Below are positions 1 through 3,944 of a stretch of 6,167 nt of DNA, piece by piece. Position 1 is the stretch's first letter; each line of letters opens with the position of its first letter. Below the pieces are notes generated by a model that saw only the letters and a list, made by a program, of their open reading frames with translations, searched no databases and was not told the DNA's origin. The DNA comes from CAYMDS01 sp964576705 (GTDB taxonomy: Bacteria > Patescibacteriota > Microgenomatia > Levybacterales > UBA12049). The stretch covers positions 1-6,167 of the forward strand of contig CAZNVI010000060.1 of NCBI GenBank assembly GCA_964576705.1, read 5' to 3'. A program made the position numbers and the translations under genes.

Positions 1-682
1 CATTTTCTTTGTAAGTATAAGTCGCATAGACATCGTTATAAATTAGAATTTCAAAATCAATTGAGAGTTTTTCTTTAGGAATATATCTGAATTCAGAATA
101 GGATTTGATCATTTCAGTTACCTGAGTGTAGTCAGGAAATGATGCTTTATTAGTCAAATCCCGGATAGAGATTTTCCGCTCTACTATTTTTCTTCTTATC
201 ATTTCTGAAAACTCTTCGGGCAGAAAGTCATTCAAATGTTCTACTTCATACACTCGAAGGAGTCTGTCGGCGTTAGTTATATTGAATGATATTTGTTTTA
301 AGCCTTCTATGCCTTCATAATAAATGACTTTCGATGATTGATTCGTCGTGGCAGTCATAGCGTGCATCCTCTCAAGCATCACTTTATGAGAGGCTTTTAA
401 TCGATTTAGCTCAGATTCTTTATCGGTAAGGATTTGGCTGAATTTTACAGGATCAGTGGCTCCATAATGTAAACCGCGTTCATTTATCTGGGCCTTCACA
501 AGATGTTTGGATTGCAGTTTTTCGAGCAATCTATATATCTTGGTTCTTCCTATCTTTAGTGAGCGGCTGATTGTGAGAACTGGTGTATATCCATGCTCGA
601 GAAGATACAGATAAACTCTGCCCTCATCCTCGGACAGTCTGTATAGTTTAACCAGGTTTAATATGTCTGTTTGATCGGACAT
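1..682 (-). CDS. TrmB-family HTH transcriptional regulator, partial (3' end beyond window)
   Basis: An open frame runs from ATG at 682 down to the window edge without a stop, giving 227 residues; the C-terminus is missing. Residues about 15-75 form a winged HTH of TrmB type, with LSEDEGRVYLYLLEHG as first helix, a recognition helix around GRTKIYRLLEKL, and the wing ending in HYGATDP. Residues about 82-105 look like a short coiled-coil linker. From about 117 (VIYYEGIEGLKQI) the effector-domain fold typical of the family begins. TrmB-like proteins usually bind DNA as dimers and respond to a small ligand; the ligand here cannot be told. The gene is divergent from an EamA transporter with 39 bp between start codons, so control of that transporter and of itself is a reasonable inference. 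No Shine-Dalgarno is present; the -10 hexamer lies 7 nt before the ATG, implying a leaderless mRNA. Confidence 0.82.
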   Translation of the reverse strand, partial: MSDQTDILNLVKLYRLSEDEGRVYLYLLEHGYTPVLTISRSLKIGRTKIYRLLEKLQSKHLVKAQINERGLHYGATDPVKFSQILTDKESELNRLKASHKVMLERMHAMTATTNQSSKVIYYEGIEGLKQISFNITNADRLLRVYEVEHLNDFLPEEFSEMIRRKIVERKISIRDLTNKASFPDYTQVTEMIKSYSEFRYIPKEKLSIDFEILIYNDVYATYTYKEN

Positions 683-686
683 CAGC

Positions 687-714
687 TTGATTTTAGCAGA
701 GCGTAGGATATAAT
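687..714 (+). promoter_or_regulatory. Sigma70-type promoter of the EamA transporter, leaderless
   Basis: TTGATT (687-692), a 16-bp spacer and a perfect TATAAT (709-714) lie just before the transporter ATG at 722. Only 7 nt separate the -10 box from the ATG, so transcription should begin at or next to the start codon. There is no Shine-Dalgarno sequence. Confidence 0.7.
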
Positions 715-718
715 CCAA
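690..718 (-). promoter_or_regulatory. Sigma70-type promoter of the TrmB-like regulator, leaderless
   Basis: On the minus strand, TTGGAT (718-713), a 17-bp spacer and TAAAAT (695-690) precede the ATG at 682 by 7 nt. Its -35 overlaps the -10 of the plus-strand promoter, and its -10 overlaps the other's -35, so the two promoters occupy the same DNA and should compete for polymerase. Confidence 0.62.
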
Positions 719-721
719 GAT

Positions 722-1600
722 ATGAAAGGCGCATCCTTAATAACTATCTCAGCAGTGTTTTTCGCGACCTATGGGATCTGGTCGAAGCTTATGATAGGAA
801 CATTTGGGGAGTTCAATCAGGCAGTAATTAAAGCGATTATTTTACTAAGCTTTATAGTGCCTTATGCTGTTATTAAAAAGTCATTTAAGAAGATAAAAAA
901 ACAGGATTTTAAATGGTTCTTGATAATTGCAGCTGTAGGAGGCTTAAACCAGGCGCCTTACTACTTCGGCTTTGAGCATTTGACTGTGGGAACCGCAGCT
1001 CTACTTTTTTATACCGGTCTGACTCTGGGAGCATACATCCTGGGAGCGGTATTTTTTAAAGAAGAAATAAATTTACAAAAAAAGGCTGCCTTCATGATTG
1101 CTTTTATGGGACTCTGTGTTATTTATAAATTCCAACTTCAATCGGGGCAGCTATTGGCTGCCGGATTTGCATTTATAGCGGGAATTATGGGATCAGTGGC
1201 AGTAGTTTTTTCCAAGAAACTGTCAGGGGAATACTCAGAAATTCAAATTGTAACTGGTTATCTGGTAGCTATGATTATTTTTAATCCTATACTTAGCTTA
1301 TTATACGGGGAACCTATACCTTCAATGGTTAATGTTATCCCTTGGCTTGCTCAATTAGGATATGCTGGAAGTTTCTTAATAGCAAATTTAGCTGTAGTTT
1401 CAGGGTTTAAGTATTTGGATCCTAGTGTAGGAGCTCTGATAGGCCTTCTTGAGGTGGTTTTCGCTGCGATTCTCGGAATTATCATATTCAAAGAATCTAT
1501 TACAATGCAATTTATTTTGGGGAGTGGTTTGATATTAATCGCTATAGCGCTTCATGATTTAGTAGAATTGGCAAAGCATGCAGGACGGAATAAATTATAA
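722..1600 (+). CDS. EamA/DMT-superfamily membrane transporter
   Basis: This 292-residue protein is of usual length for the drug/metabolite transporter superfamily and is almost entirely hydrophobic, with about ten predicted membrane helices. It shows the two-fold EamA repeat: the first half (about 5-135) ends in FFKEEI (111-116) and the second (about 145-280) in IFKESIT (256-261), the family's usual acidic site near the end of each repeat. E244 in LIGLLEVVFAAILG is also in a typical place. Members move small metabolites such as amino acids, nucleotides or sugars across the inner membrane; the substrate cannot be assigned. The ATG at 722 is supported by its position 7 nt after a perfect TATAAT and by the hydrophobic first helix that follows directly. 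A TrmB-like regulator is divergently encoded and is the likely controller. Confidence 0.88.
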   Translation: MKGASLITISAVFFATYGIWSKLMIGTFGEFNQAVIKAIILLSFIVPYAVIKKSFKKIKKQDFKWFLIIAAVGGLNQAPYYFGFEHLTVGTAALLFYTGLTLGAYILGAVFFKEEINLQKKAAFMIAFMGLCVIYKFQLQSGQLLAAGFAFIAGIMGSVAVVFSKKLSGEYSEIQIVTGYLVAMIIFNPILSLLYGEPIPSMVNVIPWLAQLGYAGSFLIANLAVVSGFKYLDPSVGALIGLLEVVFAAILGIIIFKESITMQFILGSGLILIAIALHDLVELAKHAGRNKL

Positions 1601-1612
1601 ATTAAATATAAA

Positions 1613-1659
1613 ATCTCAAATATACAAATAAAAAATTCAAAATAGTTTTTGAGATCTCA
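1613..1659. terminator. Possible bidirectional terminator between convergent genes
   Basis: ATCTCAAA (1613-1620) pairs with TTTGAGAT (1648-1655) around an AT-rich 27-nt loop. The right arm lies within a perfect 10-bp palindrome, TGAGATCTCA (1650-1659), followed by TTTTT. It sits between the ends of the transporter (1600) and the PIN-like gene (1713). The long loop and low GC make it a weak intrinsic terminator; the palindrome could instead be a protein site. Confidence 0.35.
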
Positions 1660-1712
1660 TTTTTAATCTCTTATTTCCACATACTTGAATAAGATCACAG
1701 ACAAGGAGCAAA

Positions 1713-2132
1713 TTAGATGGGTAAATAAAAAGTCGTTAGGCCGAAGAGGGGGTGGAGGTATTCGAATGTGCAAATGGATTGAATATTACGTTTATATGCG
1801 AGTACGGCCATTAAGGCATTGCTGTAAGTAAGATCTAGCGTCTGGTAGGCATTCAGGGCCTTTAGAGCCCCTTTGGCATCAGCTTCGTCAGGGTGAATTA
1901 TGTTCATAGCGGTAATACTCATGGTTCTTGTAAAGTCGCGAGCTAGCGAAGGGCTAATCGTTGTATAAATTACTCTATATACTTCAAGGATTGTTGGATA
2001 GTCGGTATAAAGCGCATAGTTCTCCTGCCCAAAATAACGAAAAAAGGCAGATGCCTGCTCATGCATGGGATGTGCGCGGTCTATGAAAGCGAGAAAACTG
2101 CTTGGTGCAAGAAAAACCTTTTTTGATAACAT
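1713..2132 (-). CDS. PIN-like domain protein with degenerate active site (VapC-like relative)
   Basis: From ATG at 2132 the product is 139 residues; a TTG at 2147 would add five but lies in a repeat, so ATG is preferred. The fold pattern is that of small PIN/VapC toxins: KVFLAPSSFLAFIDRAHPMH at residues 5-24 (first strand and helix), TILEVYRVI at 47-55, YSNALMAVLAYKRNI at 103-117, and ICTFEYLHPLFGL at 120-132. PIN RNases cleave RNA using about four acidic residues. Aligned by eye, the first Asp is A9 (or P10), E50 is kept, the Asp before the AL helix is N105, and the last is E124. It may therefore be catalytically weak or dead. It is downstream on the same strand of an excisionase-type HTH gene that resembles an antitoxin, but a four-helix-bundle gene now separates them. 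No Shine-Dalgarno is visible. Confidence 0.65.
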   Translation of the reverse strand: MLSKKVFLAPSSFLAFIDRAHPMHEQASAFFRYFGQENYALYTDYPTILEVYRVIYTTISPSLARDFTRTMSITAMNIIHPDEADAKGALKALNAYQTLDLTYSNALMAVLAYKRNIQSICTFEYLHPLFGLTTFYLPI

Positions 2133-2140
2133 AGATAATA

Positions 2141-2175
2141 GAATCAAGATTCATGAAGCAAGAATCAAGATTTGA
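2141..2175 (+). repeat. Degenerate heptad array, 3' flank of the four-helix-bundle gene
   Basis: Five 7-bp units begin at 2141, 2148, 2155, 2162 and 2169, with consensus GAAKCAA (for example GAATCAA at 2141 and 2162, GAAGCAA at 2155). The array covers the end of the four-helix-bundle gene including its TGA stop. It is inverted relative to the matching array at 2555-2589. Positions 2152-2172 pair with 2564-2585 at 18 of 22 positions with one gap. Confidence 0.72.
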
Positions 2176-2557
2176 CAACGAAATAAGTTTTTGATTTTGT
2201 TATTAATCCTTGAAGTAATTTGTGAACAAGCTGGACCTGAGCCAGTATCATCTCGAACTCTTCTTTCGTTATGAAATTAACGTCTCTTGCTATGTATAAT
2301 TGGTTTTTTAGCTCTGTCAGTGAGCCATGAGCTTGGTAGTAGAAATGGACCTTTTCTTTATATGACTTTCTTCCAAAACCTTCCGCGATATTTGAAGTGA
2401 TGGATATCGCGCACCTTTTTAGTTGATCTACTAATGAATATAGCTCTTCTTTCGGGAATTGTTTAGTGATTTTATAAATAATCAGGACTAAGTTGTGTCC
2501 TTCTTGCCAAACCTTTAAATCAGTAAATTCTTTTATTTTAATTGTGTTTGTGTCCAT
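2165..2557 (-). CDS. Four-helix-bundle protein, 23S rRNA intervening-sequence protein type
   Basis: The 130-residue product matches the family first found in insertions within 23S rRNA genes (PF05635-type; recalled, not searched). Family signatures are clear: DLKVWQEGHNLV at 13-24, FPKEELYSLVDQLKR at 34-48, NIAEG at 56-60, and HGSLTELKNQL at 77-87, arranged as four amphipathic helices. Members are small, often basic and oligomeric; Avd of diversity-generating retroelements shares the fold. No definite biochemical role is known. No reverse transcriptase or 23S rRNA is in this window, so it is a free-standing copy. The ATG is the last three bases of a heptad unit and the stop lies in the opposite array, so gene and repeats form one unit of about 450 bp. 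It lies between an HTH gene and a PIN-like gene on the same strand. Confidence 0.88.
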   Translation of the reverse strand: MDTNTIKIKEFTDLKVWQEGHNLVLIIYKITKQFPKEELYSLVDQLKRCAISITSNIAEGFGRKSYKEKVHFYYQAHGSLTELKNQLYIARDVNFITKEEFEMILAQVQLVHKLLQGLITKSKTYFVVKS

Positions 2558-2589
2558 ATTCTTAATTCGTGATTCCTGCTTCGTGCTTC
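2555..2589 (-). repeat. Degenerate heptad array, 5' flank of the four-helix-bundle gene
   Basis: Read on the minus strand, five 7-bp units start at 2589, 2582, 2575, 2568 and 2561. They run from GAAGCAC through GAATCAC to GAATATG, the last containing the start codon. The consensus matches the array at the other end of the gene, in inverted orientation. The array begins right after the TAA stop of the upstream HTH gene (2593-2591). Confidence 0.74.
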
Positions 2590-2590
2590 G

Positions 2591-2881
2591 TTATTTCTCT
2601 GACAGAGTCAGAGAGGCTCCGCGGCCTTTCAGTCTTAAAAACGGATCATCTGATGAGAAGGAAATTGTGGGTTTTAGACGGGTTCGGACTAAAGCATTTT
2701 CTTCATTTCGAACAACTGGAGTATATTCTCTGTTAAACTCCAAAAGGTCACTTTCTTTAATACGGACATTTCCTCCTGCTTTGACTGCTTTTAATTTCTT
2801 TTCCCTAATATAACGCCTCACCGATAGGGGATGCACTTTTAATATAAAAGCAGCTTGTTTAACATTTAGTAAATTTTCCAT
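2591..2881 (-). CDS. Excisionase/MerR-type HTH DNA-binding protein, likely antitoxin-like
   Basis: The 96-residue product has a winged HTH at about 4-50: LLNVKQAAFILKVHPLSVRRYIREKKLKAVKAGG..VRIKESDLLEF. This is the pattern of HTH_17/excisionase-type domains, where NVKQAA begins the first helix, SVRRYI is the recognition helix, and the wing carries a basic/Gly turn. After a linker, the tail DPFLRLKGRGASLTLSEK (79-96) resembles the C-terminus of antitoxins of PIN toxins, which often end in a further HD.YLYG-like stretch that is absent here. The stop falls 2 bp before the heptad array of the next gene, so the tail may have been cut by an insertion. No Shine-Dalgarno precedes the ATG. The upstream DNA has phased repeats that could be its own operators. 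A role as a simple excisionase is possible but no integrase is nearby. Confidence 0.75.
   Translation of the reverse strand: MENLLNVKQAAFILKVHPLSVRRYIREKKLKAVKAGGNVRIKESDLLEFNREYTPVVRNEENALVRTRLKPTISFSSDDPFLRLKGRGASLTLSEK
2596..2614. repeat. Perfect 8-bp inverted repeat, 3-nt loop
   Basis: TCTCTGAC (2596-2603) and GTCAGAGA (2607-2614) flank AGA. It lies in the last codons of the HTH gene, next to the heptad array. It is not followed by a T run on either strand, so it is not an obvious terminator. It contains the word GAGTCAGA, which is also found in the octad array at 3737. Confidence 0.6.
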
Positions 2882-2966
2882 AGAAAGATATAGGGTTTTA
2901 GAAATAGATTCTTAAGTCATATGATTTACTTTGATGCATTATTCTAATAGTCTCTTTTCACGACGG

Positions 2967-3005
2967 TATATACAATTTTATACAATAATATACAAGATTA
3001 TGCAA
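2967..3005 (-). promoter_or_regulatory. Overlapping promoter candidates for the HTH operon within phased TATRCAA repeats
   Basis: On the minus strand TTGCAT (3005-3000), 17 bp and TATAAA (2982-2977) form one candidate. TTGTAT (2995-2990), 17 bp and TATATA (2972-2967) form a second, shifted by 10 bp. Either would give a leader of roughly 80-90 nt ahead of the HTH gene start at 2881. They are built from the repeat units themselves, so a repeat-binding protein would block them. Confidence 0.45.
2969..3005 (+). repeat. Four TATRCAA copies at exact 10-bp spacing
   Basis: TATACAA occurs at 2969-2975, 2979-2985 and 2989-2995, and TATGCAA at 2999-3005. The 10-bp step is one turn of the helix, so all copies face the same side of the DNA. 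This is typical of a cooperative regulator array or a phased-bend region. Confidence 0.75.
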
Positions 3006-3008
3006 GAC

Positions 3009-3056
3009 TGTGAAAAATTTGACTGTATTGTGAAAAGATGTTGTAATATTTTCACA
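3009..3056. promoter_or_regulatory. TGTGAAAA half-sites, operator-like
   Basis: TGTGAAAA is found at 3009-3016 and 3029-3036, and its inverse TTTTCACA at 3049-3056. The last two form an 8-bp inverted repeat with a 12-nt centre. The steps are exactly 20 bp. A further TTTTCAC lies at 2955-2961. The pair at 3029-3056 overlaps the plus-strand -10 candidate. Confidence 0.55.
3019..3047 (+). promoter_or_regulatory. Candidate promoter of the small CxxC/HGxCxxH gene
   Basis: TTGACT (3019-3024), a 17-bp spacer and TGTAAT (3042-3047) are close to the sigma70 consensus. Transcription would begin near 3054, giving a leader of about 70 nt that contains the hairpin at 3071-3112. Confidence 0.5.
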
Positions 3057-3070
3057 TAAGTAAGATCCAG

Positions 3071-3112
3071 TCGCGAGAGCTTTTGACATAAAAGCAGCAA
3101 AGGCTCTCGCGA
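3071..3112 (+). promoter_or_regulatory. GC-rich 5'-leader hairpin before the small zinc-site gene
   Basis: TCGCGAGAGC (3071-3080) pairs perfectly with GCTCTCGCGA (3103-3112). Three more pairs follow past a bulged G (TTT with AAA). An alternative inner stem GCTTTT/AAAAGC (3079-3084 with 3089-3094) competes with the top of the stem. No T run follows on either strand, so this is a leader structure or protein site rather than a terminator. The ATG at 3124 is 11 nt beyond the stem. Confidence 0.6.
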
Positions 3113-3123
3113 TACAAAACCTT

Positions 3124-3318
3124 ATGAAAATACAACTGCCTACATTAATTACTCGTTCACCTGAAAAATCTTCCACTGACATTATTTCTGCTTGTGCCTG
3201 GTGTCCCGCGCATACATATAGAAAGCTAAGAAAAAACCAACAATACACTCACGGTATATGTGTAAGGCATAAAGAAGAGCTTATCATCCAAATCAGACAA
3301 CGTCATATTATTGTTTAG
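3124..3318 (+). CDS. Small putative zinc-binding protein with CxxC and HGxCxxH motif
   Basis: The 64-residue ORF has C24-A-W-C27 followed by H43-G-I-C46-x-x-H49. The pairing of a CAWC knuckle with a downstream (T)HGIC motif recalls the cysteine-rich segment seen in some bacterial sensor proteins, but no sensor domain is attached here. The Cys/His set could bind one zinc ion. There is no signal peptide or membrane segment; the protein is basic outside the motif. It is the only convincing plus-strand gene between 1600 and the right edge, with its own candidate promoter and a strong leader hairpin. A 96-codon frame on the opposite strand overlaps it but shows no family pattern. Function is unknown; regulation or nucleic-acid binding are guesses. 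The motif is the main support for its being real. Confidence 0.58.
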   Translation: MKIQLPTLITRSPEKSSTDIISACAWCPAHTYRKLRKNQQYTHGICVRHKEELIIQIRQRHIIV

Positions 3319-3367
3319 ATACAAATATGAAAATAATAAACCGTATAACTAAAAATTTCAGATACGT

Positions 3368-3424
3368 GCTTCTTATCCTGGTCAGTCCTATCTCATAAGA
3401 CTGAGAGAGTCAGGGTAAATAAGC
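3368..3424 (+). terminator. Long imperfect hairpin, possible terminator of the small zinc-site gene
   Basis: An inner stem CAGTCCTAT/ATAAGACTG (3383-3391 with 3395-3403, one mismatch, loop CTC) is extended outward by GCTTCTTATCCTG (3368-3380) pairing imperfectly with CAGGGTAAATAAGC (3411-3424). TTTT follows at 3425. Its place 50 bp after the stop at 3318 suits a terminator, although the T run is short. Confidence 0.4.
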
Positions 3425-3450
3425 TTTTAGAGCTATTTAGATTAAAAGCT
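3422..3450. repeat. 8-bp inverted repeat AGCTTTTA/TAAAAGCT
   Basis: The arms at 3422-3429 and 3443-3450 are perfect complements around a 13-nt loop. The left arm overlaps the end of the preceding hairpin, so the two structures would be mutually exclusive, as in an attenuator-like switch. That role is inference. Confidence 0.5.
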
Positions 3451-3479
3451 ACCTCTTATTAACTTTAAGGATAAACTAA

Positions 3480-3502
3480 ATATCGTTTCTTCTCAACGAT
3501 AT
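3480..3502. repeat. 8-bp inverted repeat ATATCGTT/AACGATAT
   Basis: Perfect arms at 3480-3487 and 3495-3502 enclose the pyrimidine-only loop TCTTCTC. It is the third hairpin in a row; its function is unknown. Confidence 0.55.
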
Positions 3503-3528
3503 CAAAGTAGATAATAATGTAAATAATA

Positions 3529-3553
3529 AGATCAGTTTTGATAAGACTGATCT
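3529..3553. repeat. 8-bp inverted repeat AGATCAGT/ACTGATCT
   Basis: Perfect arms at 3529-3536 and 3546-3553 enclose a 9-nt loop. It is the last of the four hairpins and lies 22 bp before the strong purine-rich sequence that precedes the 19-codon ORF. Confidence 0.55.
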
Positions 3554-3592
3554 GGTGTATGTGTTTGCCTTAAAGGGAGGTGGGGTTATATC

Positions 3593-3652
3593 ATGTTTGG
3601 TAGGTATTCTTTTCCTCATAAAGACGATCCACAGCCTATCGCAGCGTTTTAG
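3593..3652 (+). CDS. Possible 19-residue peptide behind a strong ribosome-binding-site-like sequence
   Basis: The frame ATG...TAG encodes MFGRYSFPHKDDPQPIAAF. GGGAGGTG at 3575-3582 is the only good Shine-Dalgarno match seen in front of any ATG in this window, about 11 nt upstream. The peptide resembles nothing I recognise. It could be a leader peptide or a chance frame inside a structured RNA. The hairpins just upstream would be in its leader if both are transcribed together. Confidence 0.3.
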   Translation: MFGRYSFPHKDDPQPIAAF

Positions 3653-3728
3653 TATCTAGTGCAGTATTTTTATATAGTAAATAAATCCAGTTTAATGGAG
3701 TAAAATATTAAGATGTCGTATAGGAAAA

Positions 3729-3807
3729 GAGTCATAGAGTCAGAGCGACAAAGGGTCATAGAAAATATCTACTGCTCAGATACTTTGACTCTTTGCAGCT
3801 TTGACTC
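3729..3807. repeat. Inverted arrays of degenerate 8-bp repeats, hairpin-forming
   Basis: On the plus strand, four octads begin at 3729, 3737, 3745 and 3753 (GAGTCATA, GAGTCAGA, then two variants). On the minus strand three octads begin at 3807, 3799 and 3791 (GAGTCAAA, GCTGCAAA, GAGTCAAA). The arms 3737-3761 and 3783-3807 match at 20 of 25 positions with a 21-nt loop. The design matches the heptad arrays around the four-helix-bundle gene, but no gene lies between the arms. Confidence 0.72.
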
Positions 3808-3901
3808 TCCTTGGAACATTTCTCCTAATTTATGTATATATCAAACTAATCATTAATATAACATAACACTAATTAATATATCATTAATTTTTTAAATCAA
3901 A

Positions 3902-3918
3902 CAGGTTTTCAGCACCTG
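3902..3918 (-). terminator. Weak terminator candidate after the O-antigen-ligase-like gene
   Basis: CAGGT (3902-3906) pairs with ACCTG (3914-3918) around 7 nt. On the minus strand the hairpin is followed by TTTGATTT, 27 bp past the stop. The stem is only 5 bp, so termination would be modest. Confidence 0.35.
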
Positions 3919-3944
3919 AATAGTAGAAATAATAAGAATTATAT

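Larger units (their letters stand above)
3319..3944. other. 626-bp stretch without a large gene; hairpins, small ORF, repeat array, AT-rich tract
   Basis: The stretch between the small zinc-site gene and the end of the O-antigen-ligase-like gene carries four consecutive hairpins (3368-3553), a 19-codon ORF with a strong ribosome-binding-site-like sequence (3593-3652), an inverted octad array (3729-3807), and an AT-rich tract with repeated ATTAAT (3852, 3872, 3883). I see no tRNA, tmRNA, RNase P RNA or SRP RNA signature in it. Confidence 0.7.

Noticed and set aside
2141..2589. CRISPR array or diversity-generating retroelement
   Set aside because: The repeats are 7 bp, contiguous and degenerate without spacers; no reverse transcriptase or variable-repeat pair is present, although the protein shares a fold with Avd.
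2493..2813. 106-codon plus-strand frame
   Set aside because: It is antisense to the four-helix-bundle and HTH genes, both of which have recognisable domains, and crosses the heptad array.
2958..3248. 96-codon minus-strand frame opposite the small zinc-site gene
   Set aside because: It shows no family pattern, spans the leader hairpin and the promoter region, and its overlap partner has a clear Cys/His motif.
3713..3856. 47-codon plus-strand frame beginning near GGAG
   Set aside because: Its codons are mostly the inverted octad array and the composition is not protein-like; the spacing from GGAG is long.
3319..3944. Structured RNA gene such as tmRNA or an integron attC array
   Set aside because: There is no tRNA-like 3' end, no tag reading frame of the usual kind, and no attC-type core sites, although stems are present.
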